From: an uncultured Lachnospiraceae bacterium
GTDB lineage: Bacteria > Bacillota > Clostridia > Lachnospirales > Lachnospiraceae
Direction: 5' to 3'
NCBI GenBank assembly: GCA_910577015.1
Contig: CAJTKU010000003.1
Coordinates: 62,001-126,000, forward strand
Length of the DNA stretch: 64,000 bases
The notes beneath the pieces are model-generated. The model worked only from the letters and a program-made list of their open reading frames with translations, searched no databases and had not been told where the DNA came from. Shown one piece after another: positions 35,088 to 44,396 of the stretch (position 1 is its first letter; the number at the start of each line of letters is the position of its first letter). Made by a program: the position numbers and the translations under genes.

Positions 35088-36410
35088 ATGTTGTTGATTG
35101 CGAATGTGTATTTGATGGAGCCGGGAACGGGAAAAGAAGGGTATTGCGATATTCTGACGGAGGGGGACAGAATCGTCAGGATAGGTGAAAATCTGTACGG
35201 GGAGTTTGTGCGGAAAGGGGAAGAAAAACGGGCAGAGGATTTGCGGGTGATTGATGCTTCCGGGCTGATTGCGGCGCCGGGGCTGGTGGACGTGCATTCC
35301 CATTTCAGGGACCCGGGGTTTACGTACAAGGAGGATATCGAGACGGGAGCCATGGCGGCGGCAAAGGGCGGCTATACTACCGTTGTGTTGATGGCCAATA
35401 CCAGACCGGCAGTTGACAATGAAGAAACCCTGTCGTATGTGCTGGAAAAAGGAAAAAAGACCGGTATCCATATAGAAACATGCGCCACCGTGACAAAGGG
35501 GATGCAGGGGAAGGAAATGGTAGACATGGAGCGGCTTCACAAAGCGGGGGCGGCAGGGTTTACGGATGACGGCGTCCCCATTCTCTCCGCAGAACTGGCA
35601 GAAGAAGCCATGCGGGAGGCAAAGCGGCTGGGAGCGCCAATCAGCCTTCATGAGGAAAATCCGGCATACATTGAAAATAACGGCGTAAATGCCGGAGCTG
35701 CATCGGCATATTTTCAGATTGGCGGTTCCAAAAGGGAAGCGGAAATTGATTTAGTGAAAAGGGATTTGGAGCTTGCCCTGAAAACCGGCGCCTGCATGGA
35801 TGTACAGCACATCAGCACAAGAGAGGCGGTGTCGCTTGTGCGGGAGGCAAAAAAACGAGGCGGGGACATACACGCAGAAGCAGCGCCGCATCATTTTACC
35901 CTGACAGAGGACGCCGTGATACGGTATGGCACACTGGCAAAGATGAATCCGCCCCTCAGGGAAGAAGCTGACAGAAAGGCCATCATTGAGGGATTACAGG
36001 ATGGCACCATAGATTTGATAGCCACGGACCATGCCCCCCACAGCAGGGAAGAAAAGGAGAAGCTCATCACGGAAGCCCCAAGCGGCATTATCGGGCTGGA
36101 AACGGCGCTTTCCCTAGGTATTACCCAACTGGTGGACACAGGATACCTGACAATGATGTCATTATTGGAAAAGATGACCTGCAACCCTGCCAAAATGTAC
36201 GGGCTGGACGCAGGCTATCTGGCGGAGGGAGGTCCGGCGGATATCGTACTGTTTGATGCCGGAGAAACCTTTACCGTAACGGAGTTTGCCTCCAAATCTG
36301 AAAACAGCCCGTTTCGCGGCTGGCAGTTAAAGGGCGTTGTGAAGTATACCGTCTGCGGCGGCAGGGTGGTATATCAAAATAGTTACGCGCAAAAAGCAGC
36401 GCAGGAATGA
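35088..36410 (+). CDS. pyrC: Dihydroorotase
   Basis: The enzyme closes carbamoyl aspartate to dihydroorotate in pyrimidine synthesis. This 440-residue type I dihydroorotase has the metal motif VDVHSHFRDPGFTYKEDIETG, MANTRPAVDN, LHEEN, the DVQHISTRE histidine and the ATDHAPHS aspartate. The start at 35088 matches the usual N-terminus (MLLIANVY); an upstream frame to 35031 is unlikely because the predicted transcript starts later. It begins a pyrC-pyrK-pyrD operon. Confidence 0.95.
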   Translation: MLLIANVYLMEPGTGKEGYCDILTEGDRIVRIGENLYGEFVRKGEEKRAEDLRVIDASGLIAAPGLVDVHSHFRDPGFTYKEDIETGAMAAAKGGYTTVVLMANTRPAVDNEETLSYVLEKGKKTGIHIETCATVTKGMQGKEMVDMERLHKAGAAGFTDDGVPILSAELAEEAMREAKRLGAPISLHEENPAYIENNGVNAGAASAYFQIGGSKREAEIDLVKRDLELALKTGACMDVQHISTREAVSLVREAKKRGGDIHAEAAPHHFTLTEDAVIRYGTLAKMNPPLREEADRKAIIEGLQDGTIDLIATDHAPHSREEKEKLITEAPSGIIGLETALSLGITQLVDTGYLTMMSLLEKMTCNPAKMYGLDAGYLAEGGPADIVLFDAGETFTVTEFASKSENSPFRGWQLKGVVKYTVCGGRVVYQNSYAQKAAQE

Positions 36411-36417
36411 GGAAAAA

Positions 36418-37188
36418 ATGAAGAAGAAAATGATTGCGCAGGTGGCGGCGCAAAAAGAAACGGCACCGGGTATTTATGATATGTGGATTGCCACCGAACT
36501 GGCACAGGATGCGCTTCCCGGACAGTTTATCTGTCTGTATACAAAGGACAAGAGCGCGCTTCTTCCCCGTCCTATCAGTATCTGTGAAACAGATAAGGAG
36601 AAAGGGCTTATGAGAATCGTGTACCGCATTGCCGGAAAAGGCACAAGGGAGTTTTCTTCCTACAGGGAAGGGGATTTTGTGGATATCCTCGGCAATCTGG
36701 GAAACGGCTTTCCCTTTGAAAAGGCGGAAGGGAAAAAAGTATTTCTGATGGGCGGTGGCATAGGGATTCCGCCCATGCTGGAACTTGCCAAAAGAATGCA
36801 GGCGGATAAGCAGATTATTGTGGGTTATAGGGACGCCAACACCTTTTTGAAAGAGGATTTGGAGAAATACGGAAAGGTATACCTTGCCACAGAGGACGGC
36901 AGTGCGGGAAGCAGGGGCAATGTAATGGACGCCATAAGGGAGCATGGCCTGCAGGCGGATATGATTTTTGCATGCGGCCCCATGCCCATGCTTCGCGCAA
37001 TTAAAAGGTATGCCGCCGAAACGGGGATACCTGCGTATATTTCTCTGGAAGAGCGTATGGCATGCGGTGTCGGCGCGTGTCTGGGGTGCGTGGCAAAAAC
37101 AAAACAGGTGGATGCCCATTCCCATGTACACAATGCAAGAATCTGTACGGACGGCCCGGTATTTGAAGCAGGGGAGGTGGATATCTGA
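36418..37188 (+). CDS. pyrK: Dihydroorotate dehydrogenase B electron-transfer subunit
   Basis: PyrK passes electrons from dihydroorotate oxidation to NAD. The 256-residue protein has an FAD-binding domain (LPRPISIC), an NAD-binding region (VFLMGGGIGIPPMLELA), and the [2Fe-2S] cysteine cluster ERMACGVGACLGC with a further Cys in ARICTDGPVF. It shares one base with pyrD, the usual tight coupling of the two subunits. Confidence 0.96.
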   Translation: MKKKMIAQVAAQKETAPGIYDMWIATELAQDALPGQFICLYTKDKSALLPRPISICETDKEKGLMRIVYRIAGKGTREFSSYREGDFVDILGNLGNGFPFEKAEGKKVFLMGGGIGIPPMLELAKRMQADKQIIVGYRDANTFLKEDLEKYGKVYLATEDGSAGSRGNVMDAIREHGLQADMIFACGPMPMLRAIKRYAAETGIPAYISLEERMACGVGACLGCVAKTKQVDAHSHVHNARICTDGPVFEAGEVDI

Positions 37189-38093
37189 TGAACACAAAAG
37201 TAACCATAGCAGGCGTAACATTCCAAAATCCCGTTATGACGGCGTCCGGCACATTTGGCTCCGGCATGGAGTACAGTGAATTTGTGGACCTGAACCGGCT
37301 GGGGGCGGTTGTCACGAAAGGGGTGGCAAACGTGCCGTGGCCCGGCAATCCGACGCCCCGCGTGGCGGAGGTTTACGGCGGCATGTTAAATGCCATCGGT
37401 CTGCAGAACCCGGGAATTGATGTTTTTATGGAGCGGGATATCCCGTTTTTGAGACAATATCGGACGAAAATCATTGTAAATGTCTGCGGTAAAACGGTGG
37501 AAGACTATATAGAAGTTGTGGAGAAGCTTTCCGACGCCGATATTGACATGATGGAAATCAATGTATCCTGTCCCAATGTCAAGGAAGGCGCCATAGCGTT
37601 CGGACAGAAGACGGACGCTTTGTTTCACATTACTTCTGAAGTAAAAAAACATGCAAGGCAGCCCATCATTATGAAGTTAAGCCCCAATGTGACGGATATT
37701 GCGGAAATGGCAAGAGCGGCGGAAGCCGCAGGGGCGGACGCGGTTTCCCTCATCAATACCATAACCGGCATGAAAATAGATATCCATAAGAAAACGTTTG
37801 CCCTTGCCAACAAAACGGGCGGAATGTCCGGGCCTGCCATAAAGCCCATAGCGGTGCGCATGGTTTATCAGGCAGCCTCTGCCGTCAAGATTCCCGTTAT
37901 CGGCATGGGGGGCATCAGCAGCGCGGAGGACGCCATAGAGTTTCTTTTGGCGGGAGCAACGGCAGTCAGCGTCGGCGCCGCGAACTTTATCAATCCTTAC
38001 GTGACGGAAGAGATTATCAGTGGGATTGAGGAGTACATGGCAGAGTATCATGTGGAAGATGTCAGGGAACTGATTGGAGCTGTGCATGGATAA
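37188..38093 (+). CDS. pyrD: Dihydroorotate dehydrogenase B catalytic subunit
   Basis: This 301-residue class 1B enzyme oxidises dihydroorotate to orotate with FMN. Visible are NPVMTASGTFGSG, GLQNPGIDVF, the catalytic-Cys motif INVSCPNVKEG, SLINTITGMKID and GMGGISSAEDAIEFLLAGA. The start codon is ATGA, overlapping the pyrK stop by one base. The C-terminal end overlaps the start of the next gene by 8 bases. Confidence 0.96.
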   Translation: MNTKVTIAGVTFQNPVMTASGTFGSGMEYSEFVDLNRLGAVVTKGVANVPWPGNPTPRVAEVYGGMLNAIGLQNPGIDVFMERDIPFLRQYRTKIIVNVCGKTVEDYIEVVEKLSDADIDMMEINVSCPNVKEGAIAFGQKTDALFHITSEVKKHARQPIIMKLSPNVTDIAEMARAAEAAGADAVSLINTITGMKIDIHKKTFALANKTGGMSGPAIKPIAVRMVYQAASAVKIPVIGMGGISSAEDAIEFLLAGATAVSVGAANFINPYVTEEIISGIEEYMAEYHVEDVRELIGAVHG

Positions 38094-39219
38094 CGGATTC
38101 AAAACAAGAATACAATACATAGAACCGGATAAGGACAGGCGCATCATTGCCGTGAGTGATATTCACGGCAATGATGGCTATTTAAAAGGAGTGTTGGAAC
38201 AGGCAGGATACTCCGAACAGGATATTCTGGTGATTGTGGGCGATATGATAGAAAAAGGGAAGGAAAGCCTTAAGACCATCCGCACAATTTTAAACTTAAG
38301 AAAAGAAAATCCCGACGTCCATGCCCTGATGGGAAATGTGGAGCATTTCCAGTTACGGATATTTAATGAAAACGGTCCGGATGCGTGCAGGGAATTTATA
38401 GGAGGCCTGCGTTGGAGGAAGGAAATCTGGGGGAGAAGCTTTTTTCTGGATATACTGGAGGAACTGGGAATCTGCCTTGCAGATTTGTGTGATGACAATA
38501 TATCTGACGTGAAAAAGCGAATCAGGGAAAACTATAGGGAAGAACTCGATTTTCTGCAAACTCTGCCCACCATAATTGCGATGGGCAATTTTATTTTCGT
38601 ACACGGTGGGATTCCCACGGATTCCATAGAAGAATTGCAGGGCACGGATGCTTTTCCCTATTTGAAATGGGATGAATTTATGAACAGGGATGTGCAGTTT
38701 CAAAAGACGGTGGTAGTGGGTCACTGGCCTGTGTGCCTGTACCGGGAAGATGTCTACTGTATGAATCCCCGATTTGATGATAAGAAGCATATTATTGGAA
38801 TTGACGGCGGCTGTTCCTTAAATATAGGCGCACAGTTAAACGCCTTACTGATTCCCCATGCATGGGCGGACATGAAAGACATCAGTTATACCGCTTACGA
38901 CGATTTTCCCCGTATAGTTGCCGGGTATGCGCAGAATGCGGAAAAGGGGGCAGTGGAAATCAGGTATGCAGACAGCATAATCACACCGTTGGAAGAAAAG
39001 GACGGAATAGTCAGGGCGGTTCATGCGGGTTCGGGAAAAAGCTTTTACATGCCCAAAGAGTGGTTATACCAATCCGGGGATGAGTGGCACTGCGACAATT
39101 ATAGCGCCGCAAAGCTTGGGGTTACGGAGGGAGACGTTCTTTCCGTCATCCGGGAATACCCGATGGGTAAGTTTGTGAAAAAGGACGGCGTGCTGGGCTG
39201 GTACTGTCCGAAAGGATAA
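38086..39219 (+). CDS. PPP-type metallophosphatase translationally coupled to pyrD
   Basis: This 377-residue protein has the PPP phosphatase motif order: AVSDIHGN, VGDMIEKG, MGNVEH (GNxE in place of GNHE), FVHGG and VVGHWP. The C-terminal 80 residues add a small beta-rich domain. Enzymes of this type hydrolyse phosphoproteins or small phosphates such as Ap4A; the substrate here is unknown. The start at 38086 overlaps pyrD by 8 bases, which suggests coupling with the pyrimidine operon, but a functional link is inference. Confidence 0.8.
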   Translation: MDNGFKTRIQYIEPDKDRRIIAVSDIHGNDGYLKGVLEQAGYSEQDILVIVGDMIEKGKESLKTIRTILNLRKENPDVHALMGNVEHFQLRIFNENGPDACREFIGGLRWRKEIWGRSFFLDILEELGICLADLCDDNISDVKKRIRENYREELDFLQTLPTIIAMGNFIFVHGGIPTDSIEELQGTDAFPYLKWDEFMNRDVQFQKTVVVGHWPVCLYREDVYCMNPRFDDKKHIIGIDGGCSLNIGAQLNALLIPHAWADMKDISYTAYDDFPRIVAGYAQNAEKGAVEIRYADSIITPLEEKDGIVRAVHAGSGKSFYMPKEWLYQSGDEWHCDNYSAAKLGVTEGDVLSVIREYPMGKFVKKDGVLGWYCPKG

Positions 39220-39234
39220 CAGCAGGATAAAAAG

Positions 39235-39263
39235 GCATAATTTTGCGATACTCCTCATATAGT
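39235..39263 (+). promoter_or_regulatory. Sigma-E-like sporulation promoter of the sipL-like gene
   Basis: GCATAAT and CATATAGT are separated by 14 bases, close to the mother-cell sigma-E consensus (KMATATT, 13-15 bases, CATACAnT). This fits the expected expression of a spore-coat assembly gene. Confidence 0.6.
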
Positions 39264-39295
39264 AGCTATAAGCAATGTGCATGGAGGTATCGAAA

Positions 39296-40861
39296 GTGGA
39301 ACTGATAAAAAAGAACATACATATGGACCGCATCAAATGTAAAAGCACCAGTCAGGTTACGCTGGAGGAAGATATCAACATTCCCGACAGTAAGCCCGAC
39401 GTCACCACCCTGATTTATGAAAAAGGCCATGTACAGATAGAAGAAGTCAAACCGACAGAAGACCATGTGAGTATCCGGGGCCGGCTTCTTTTTTCTGTGC
39501 TCTACCAGTCGCGCGAAGACGGACAGAAGCTTGTTTGTGTGGAAGGGAAGATTCCTTTTGAAGAACAGCTTTACATGGAGGGCGTGAGGGGGACGGACTC
39601 TGTTACGGTGAAGGCCGTGACGGAGGATTTGACAGTCGGCATGATAAACTCCCGCAAACTTTCCGTACAGGCGCTTTTTACATTGAAGGCATGGGTGGAA
39701 GAACTGTATGATGAAGAAGCGCCTGTGGATTTGTATTTTGAGGAAACCGGCGCTCCATTGGAATACCGGAAAAGCAAATTGGATTTGGCACAGATAGCCA
39801 TCCAGAAAAATGACATCTTCCGTATCAGGGAAGAAATACCGCTGCCGCAGAATTATCCCAATATATTTCAGATTATCTGGGACAGCGTTACGTTAGAGGA
39901 AGTGGAGTGCAAACCGCTTGCCGAAAACATTTCCGTACAGGGGGATGTCCATATCTTTATATTATACGAAGGAGAAGGGGAAGAAGCGCCCATCCGTACC
40001 TTTGAAACGGTACTTCCTTTCAGTGGGACAATAGAGTGCCACGGCAGCAAGGAAAATATGATTGCAGATATCGGATATGAAATCGGTCATTGTGAACTGG
40101 AGGTACGGCCCGATTTTGACGGGGAAGAAAGGATGCTGGGTCTGGAACTGGTGCTGGATTTGGCCATGAAACTCTATGAAGAAGAAACCGTTGAGATGAT
40201 TTCCGATGTCTACGGCGTCACAAAAGAAGTAGAATGCATTGACAATGCGGTTGAGTTCAAACAGCTTCTGATGAGAATTGCCGGAAAGAGCAAAGTGACG
40301 GACAGAATGAAGGTAAAAGATGCGGATGCAAGGGTGCTGCAGCTTCTGCACAGCGAGGGAAGCGTACAGGTAGACAATCAGGAAATCACAGCGGAAGGCA
40401 TTTTGGTAGAAGGAACGGTTTCCGTGCAGGTAATGTATATTACGGGGGATGACGCTTCCCCTTACAACTGCTTAAAGGGTGTAATTCCCTTCAGTTATAC
40501 ACTGGAAGTTCCAAACATTAATCCGTCAGACAGCTTCAGGCTGCGCTCGGATGTGGGTCAGCTGCAGGTGGTAATGATAGACAGCGAAGAAATGGACGTA
40601 AAGGCTGTTCTGGATTTTCAGGCGGCAGTGTTCAGGAACGTGCCCAGAACACTGATTTCCGATATCAAGGTATCAGAACTGGATATGGATAAAGTCAATG
40701 AACTGCCCGGCATGGTAGTATACGTGGTACGCCCGGAAGATAACCTTTGGAACATCGGCAAACGATACTATGTGCCGGTAGAAAAGATAAAAGAAGTCAA
40801 CGAACTAAGCTCAGACGAGATAAAGGCAGGGGATAAATTACTTATAGTGAAGGGAAGTTAA
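39296..40861 (+). CDS. sipL: DUF3794 and LysM protein, SipL-like spore coat assembly factor
   Basis: The 521-residue protein has repeated DUF3794 domains (SLH-like SPOCS beta domains, for example VTLEEDINIPDSKPDVTTLIYEKG) and a C-terminal LysM domain (YVVRPEDNLWNIGKRYYVPVEKI). In Clostridioides difficile SipL binds SpoIVA through its LysM domain and is needed for coat assembly. The start is GTG at 39296, with GGAGG nine bases upstream. A sigma-E-like promoter lies upstream. It is a single gene with a terminator. The family is sure, the orthology to SipL likely. Confidence 0.85.
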   Translation: MELIKKNIHMDRIKCKSTSQVTLEEDINIPDSKPDVTTLIYEKGHVQIEEVKPTEDHVSIRGRLLFSVLYQSREDGQKLVCVEGKIPFEEQLYMEGVRGTDSVTVKAVTEDLTVGMINSRKLSVQALFTLKAWVEELYDEEAPVDLYFEETGAPLEYRKSKLDLAQIAIQKNDIFRIREEIPLPQNYPNIFQIIWDSVTLEEVECKPLAENISVQGDVHIFILYEGEGEEAPIRTFETVLPFSGTIECHGSKENMIADIGYEIGHCELEVRPDFDGEERMLGLELVLDLAMKLYEEETVEMISDVYGVTKEVECIDNAVEFKQLLMRIAGKSKVTDRMKVKDADARVLQLLHSEGSVQVDNQEITAEGILVEGTVSVQVMYITGDDASPYNCLKGVIPFSYTLEVPNINPSDSFRLRSDVGQLQVVMIDSEEMDVKAVLDFQAAVFRNVPRTLISDIKVSELDMDKVNELPGMVVYVVRPEDNLWNIGKRYYVPVEKIKEVNELSSDEIKAGDKLLIVKGS

Positions 40862-40884
40862 AAAGGGGCATTCAGCCCCTTTTT
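40861..40884 (+). terminator. Intrinsic terminator of the sipL-like gene
   Basis: AAAAGGGGC and GCCCCTTTT form a 9-bp stem with a 5-base loop, ending in T. Confidence 0.75.
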
Positions 40885-40989
40885 CTGTCTTTAATATAGT
40901 ATATCCGGCAGCAGGGCGCAAGAACCAAATGCGCTTTCTGCCCCTTCTTTTTAGCCGCTTTCCGGGTTCTTCATAAGACGTTACAAACC

Positions 40990-41018
40990 TTGACGAAATA
41001 CCTGCCTTTGTATATAAT
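40990..41018 (+). promoter_or_regulatory. Sigma-A-like promoter of ispE-gntR
   Basis: TTGACG and a perfect TATAAT are separated by 17 bases, 49 bases before the ispE start. Confidence 0.7.
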
Positions 41019-41067
41019 AAAGTACAATCCTTGTATACAATAGATAAAGTAACGGAAAGGAATGCGG

Positions 41068-41949
41068 ATGGACACTCTGGAAATAAAGGCATTTGCCAAA
41101 GTAAATCTGGGTCTTGATGTAGTGCGGAGATTGGAGAACGGCTATCATGAGGTCAGGATGGTGATGCAGACCGTAAACATCCATGACACCCTTACATTGA
41201 AAAGGGCAGAAAAAGGGATTGTGCTGACTACTGATAATGAGGCATTGCCAAAGGATGAAGACAATCTGGTTTACAAGGCCGCCCGTCTTTTAATGGAGTC
41301 CTGCCGCATAGAGGAGGGCGTTTCCATTCATCTGGAAAAAAGGATACCCATGGCTGCAGGCATGGCAGGGGGAAGCAGTGACGCGGCAGCGGTCATGAAA
41401 GGTATGAATACATTGTTTTCCCTGGGACTTTCCGAAGAGGAGCTTCGCCGGCTGGGAGTGAAGCTGGGTGCGGATATTCCTTACTGCATTATGGGAGGAA
41501 CGGCGTTGGCGGAGGGTATCGGTGAGAAGCTGACAAGTCTTGTGGCTGCGCCGGACTGTTTTCTTCTGGTGGCAAAGCCCGACATAGATGTTTCCACCAG
41601 GTATGTGTATGAAAACCTTGATTTATCTGCCATAGAAAAGCATCCTGATATAGACGGCATGGTAGAGGCTATCCGTGAAGGAAACCTGCATGGCGTGACA
41701 GAAAGAATGGACAATGTATTGCAGTCCGTTACGGAAAGAAAGTATCCCGTCATTACAAGATTAAAGTCTTTTATGGAAGAAAACGGTGCGTGCAAAGCGT
41801 TGATGAGCGGGAGCGGGCCTACGGTATTCGGCGTCTATGAGGAAGAAGAAAAAGCGAAAGCCGCAAAAGAAAAATTGAGCGGAAAGGGGCTTGCCGGACA
41901 GTGTTTTGTGACGACATTTATTCCAAAGGAGGAAGGGTATGCAGGATAA
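41068..41949 (+). CDS. ispE: 4-diphosphocytidyl-2-C-methyl-D-erythritol kinase
   Basis: IspE phosphorylates CDP-methylerythritol in the non-mevalonate isoprenoid pathway. The 293-residue GHMP kinase has AFAKVNLGLDV at the start, the ATP loop IPMAAGMAGGSSDAAA, and the C-terminal MSGSGPTVFGVY. The ATG at 41068 is preceded by GGAAAGG at a better distance than the ATG at 41062. The last 11 bases overlap a GntR-type regulator gene. Confidence 0.95.
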   Translation: MDTLEIKAFAKVNLGLDVVRRLENGYHEVRMVMQTVNIHDTLTLKRAEKGIVLTTDNEALPKDEDNLVYKAARLLMESCRIEEGVSIHLEKRIPMAAGMAGGSSDAAAVMKGMNTLFSLGLSEEELRRLGVKLGADIPYCIMGGTALAEGIGEKLTSLVAAPDCFLLVAKPDIDVSTRYVYENLDLSAIEKHPDIDGMVEAIREGNLHGVTERMDNVLQSVTERKYPVITRLKSFMEENGACKALMSGSGPTVFGVYEEEEKAKAAKEKLSGKGLAGQCFVTTFIPKEEGYAG

Positions 41950-42637
41950 TTTACAGGGAAACATGGATGAGTTTTTACCCCTTCGGGATGTGGTGTTTAA
42001 CACGCTCAGGAAAGAAATCCTGACGGGGGAGCTAAAGCCGGGTGAAAGACTGATGGAACTGCATCTCGCAAACCGGCTGGGAGTAAGCCGTACCCCTATC
42101 AGGGAGGCCATACGCAAGCTGGAACTGGAAGGGCTGGTTATCATGGTTCCGAGAAAGGGAGCCGAGGTGGCGCAGATTACGGAAAAAAGCCTGAAGGATA
42201 CGCTGGAAGTAAGACGCGCGCTGGATGCTTTGTGTGTGGAGCTGGCATGTGACAGAATCGGCAGCGAGGAGCTTACTGCCCTTTCCGATGCCTGTGACGC
42301 TTTTGAAAAGGCCACCATGACAAGGAACCCGCAAAAGATAGCGCAGGCTGATGTGGCGCTTCACGACATTATTGTCCAAGCAACCGGCAACAGCCGTCTG
42401 GTACAGCTTGTCAATAATCTTTCCGAGCAGATGTACCGGTATCGTTTTGAATATATAAAAGAGGAAAGCAGCCATGAACAGCTAATGAAAGAGCATCGCA
42501 TTATCTACGAGAGTATCCGTGACAAGGATAAGGAAACGGCGGCCAGGACAGCAAGGCTGCATATTGACAATCAGGAAAATTCCATTATGAAACAGATTCG
42601 TCTGGAAAGGGAAAAGAACCGGACAAAACGCGCATAG
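41939..42637 (+). CDS. GntR-family regulator, FCD subfamily
   Basis: This 232-residue protein has an N-terminal winged helix (LANRLGVSRTPIREAIRKLELEGLV) and a C-terminal FCD helical ligand domain with the metal-binding pattern (DVALHDIIV, EHRIIYESI, ARLHID). Such regulators respond to small organic acids or similar effectors. It overlaps ispE by 11 bases and has AAGGAGG upstream. Its targets cannot be read from the window; a link with isoprenoid synthesis is not established. Confidence 0.88.
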   Translation: MQDNLQGNMDEFLPLRDVVFNTLRKEILTGELKPGERLMELHLANRLGVSRTPIREAIRKLELEGLVIMVPRKGAEVAQITEKSLKDTLEVRRALDALCVELACDRIGSEELTALSDACDAFEKATMTRNPQKIAQADVALHDIIVQATGNSRLVQLVNNLSEQMYRYRFEYIKEESSHEQLMKEHRIIYESIRDKDKETAARTARLHIDNQENSIMKQIRLEREKNRTKRA

Positions 42638-42745
42638 CCGGATAGTGGGAAGCATATTTTATAGGTATAAAAAAGGAATAACAGGCGACACTTCTAAAAG
42701 GAAGCTCTGATGTTTGAAACGGAGCAGAAACAGGAGTGTGGCATT

Positions 42746-43015
42746 ATGAAAGACAGGATTATATTTTTTTGCAGGAAAAGCGCGGTGGTTCTGGCGGCAT
42801 TGGGATTTTTTGGCCTGTTTTACCCGGAACTGTGTATGTTGGATAATACCTGTAAGGCAGTGTATGTAACGGAGAAGGGTGAAGAGAAGGAATTGGAGGT
42901 TCCCGAAGGCAGCGAGTTGTATTATAAGCTCTTGTCAGCAGAGCCGGAAGAGATTAAAATAAGAAGCAGGCTGTGGGAAGTAATCAGCGCCTGTTTTGAA
43001 AAGGATAAGGAATAG
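42746..43015 (+). CDS. Small single-pass membrane protein upstream of murI
   Basis: This 89-residue protein has one hydrophobic segment near its N-terminus (SAVVLAALGFFGLF) and a charged C-terminal half. I do not recognise a family. The start at 42746 follows AGGAG by about nine bases; an ATG at 42710 with AGGA upstream would add 12 residues. It ends three bases before murI, so the two are probably cotranscribed. Function unknown. Confidence 0.6.
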   Translation: MKDRIIFFCRKSAVVLAALGFFGLFYPELCMLDNTCKAVYVTEKGEEKELEVPEGSELYYKLLSAEPEEIKIRSRLWEVISACFEKDKE

Positions 43016-43018
43016 TAA

Positions 43019-43861
43019 ATGAGTGAAACAATGAATAGTGCAGTGCGCAGCGAGGCCCCGATTGGTGTTTTTGATTCCGGTATCGGAGGTTTGACAGTGG
43101 TCAGGGAAATCATGCGCCAGATTCCCAACGAAAGAATCGTTTATTTTGGGGATACTGCCAGAGTGCCTTACGGCAACAAGTCAAAGGAAACCGTTATCCG
43201 GTTTTCGAGGCAGATTGTCCGGTTTCTGGAAGCCCACAATGTAAAGACGATTGTTGTGGCCTGTAATACGGCGAGCGCGTATGCGTTGGACGAATTGGAA
43301 AAGGAAATCGACATTCCTATGATTGGTGTGGTTAAGCCGGGCGCCAAAGTGGCAGCAGAAGCTACAAGGAGCGGAAAAATCGGTGTCATTGCCACGGAAG
43401 CCACAATCGGGAGCGGGATATATAACCAGTACATAGAAGAACTGAATCACGATGTGACTATCTGGGGAAAGGCCTGTCCCTTATTTGTGCCACTGGTAGA
43501 AGAAGGGCTTCTGGAGGACCCGGTAACGGATGAGATAGCGAGAAGATACTTAACCGAACTGATAGACCTGGATATTGATACTTTGATTTTAGGCTGCACC
43601 CACTATCCCTTAATACGCTCAACTATCAGAAAAATTATGGGAGAGGGCGTTACCTTGGTGAATCCGGCCTATGAGACCGCAAGAGAGTTGAAAGAAATGC
43701 TTTTACTGAGGGGGCTTCTGAAACAACAGCCATCGGGATTGGGCGACAACCAGTATCAGTTTTTTGTAAGTGATACAGCCGGTAAATTTATACGTTTTGC
43801 AAATTCTATCATAAAATACGGGGTTTTATCAGCTAAACAGGTTAATATTGAAAATGATTAA
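43019..43861 (+). CDS. murI: Glutamate racemase
   Basis: The 280-residue enzyme makes D-glutamate for peptidoglycan. It shows IGVFDSGIGGLTVVREI, the first catalytic cysteine in VVACNTASAYAL, and the second in LGCTHYPLI. Length is normal. It lies three bases after a small membrane protein gene and 12 bases before a DUF1934 gene, making a three-gene unit ending in a bidirectional terminator. Confidence 0.96.
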   Translation: MSETMNSAVRSEAPIGVFDSGIGGLTVVREIMRQIPNERIVYFGDTARVPYGNKSKETVIRFSRQIVRFLEAHNVKTIVVACNTASAYALDELEKEIDIPMIGVVKPGAKVAAEATRSGKIGVIATEATIGSGIYNQYIEELNHDVTIWGKACPLFVPLVEEGLLEDPVTDEIARRYLTELIDLDIDTLILGCTHYPLIRSTIRKIMGEGVTLVNPAYETARELKEMLLLRGLLKQQPSGLGDNQYQFFVSDTAGKFIRFANSIIKYGVLSAKQVNIEND

Positions 43862-43873
43862 TGAGGAATGATT

Positions 43874-44326
43874 ATGACAAAAGACGTGTTGTTGGCAATA
43901 AAAGGATTACAGTTTGATGCCTGTGCCGATGAGAGTAATGTACAGACCATTACGGCAGCAGAATATTATCAAAAGAACAACAGCCATTATGTTATCTACG
44001 ATGAGGCATCGGAAGGAACTGAGGAAAATACAAAAAATATCATAAAATTTAAAGAAAAATCTTTGGAACTTACCAAAAGGGGATTTGTCAATGTCCATAT
44101 GCTTTTTGAAGAAAATAAGAAAAGTCTGACGAATTATGTAACGCCTTTTGGCGACATTCTGATTGGCATAGACGCAAAAAAGATTACGATGCAGAATGAG
44201 GAAAGTACGATTCGCGTAAATGTGGATTATACCCTGGAAGTCAATTATGAGTTTTTGGCAGACTGTCAGATTAGCATGGAAATATCGGACAGGGGCGCAG
44301 GCGGCAATAGTATTTTTGCATCCTGA
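43874..44326 (+). CDS. DUF1934 (calycin-like) protein
   Basis: This 150-residue cytoplasmic protein has the beta-barrel pattern of DUF1934 (YVIYDEASEGTEENTKNIIKF, then YVTPFGDILIGIDAKKI and LEVNYEFLADCQISMEI). The family is found in Firmicutes and resembles calycins (lipocalin-like barrels), with no established function. The start at 43874 follows GAGGA. It is the last gene of the murI unit. Confidence 0.85.
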   Translation: MTKDVLLAIKGLQFDACADESNVQTITAAEYYQKNNSHYVIYDEASEGTEENTKNIIKFKEKSLELTKRGFVNVHMLFEENKKSLTNYVTPFGDILIGIDAKKITMQNEESTIRVNVDYTLEVNYEFLADCQISMEISDRGAGGNSIFAS

Positions 44327-44338
44327 CATGTTTATAGC

Positions 44339-44374
44339 AAAAGACCGTCGCGGTTTGTGTTGCGACGGTCTTTT
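44339..44374. terminator. Bidirectional intrinsic terminator
   Basis: AAAAGACCGTCGC and GCGACGGTCTTTT form a perfect 13-bp stem with a 10-base loop. T runs appear on both strands, so it can serve DUF1934 and the minus-strand gene at 44397. Confidence 0.9.
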
Positions 44375-44396
44375 ACATATGTAAAATAAATTTACT

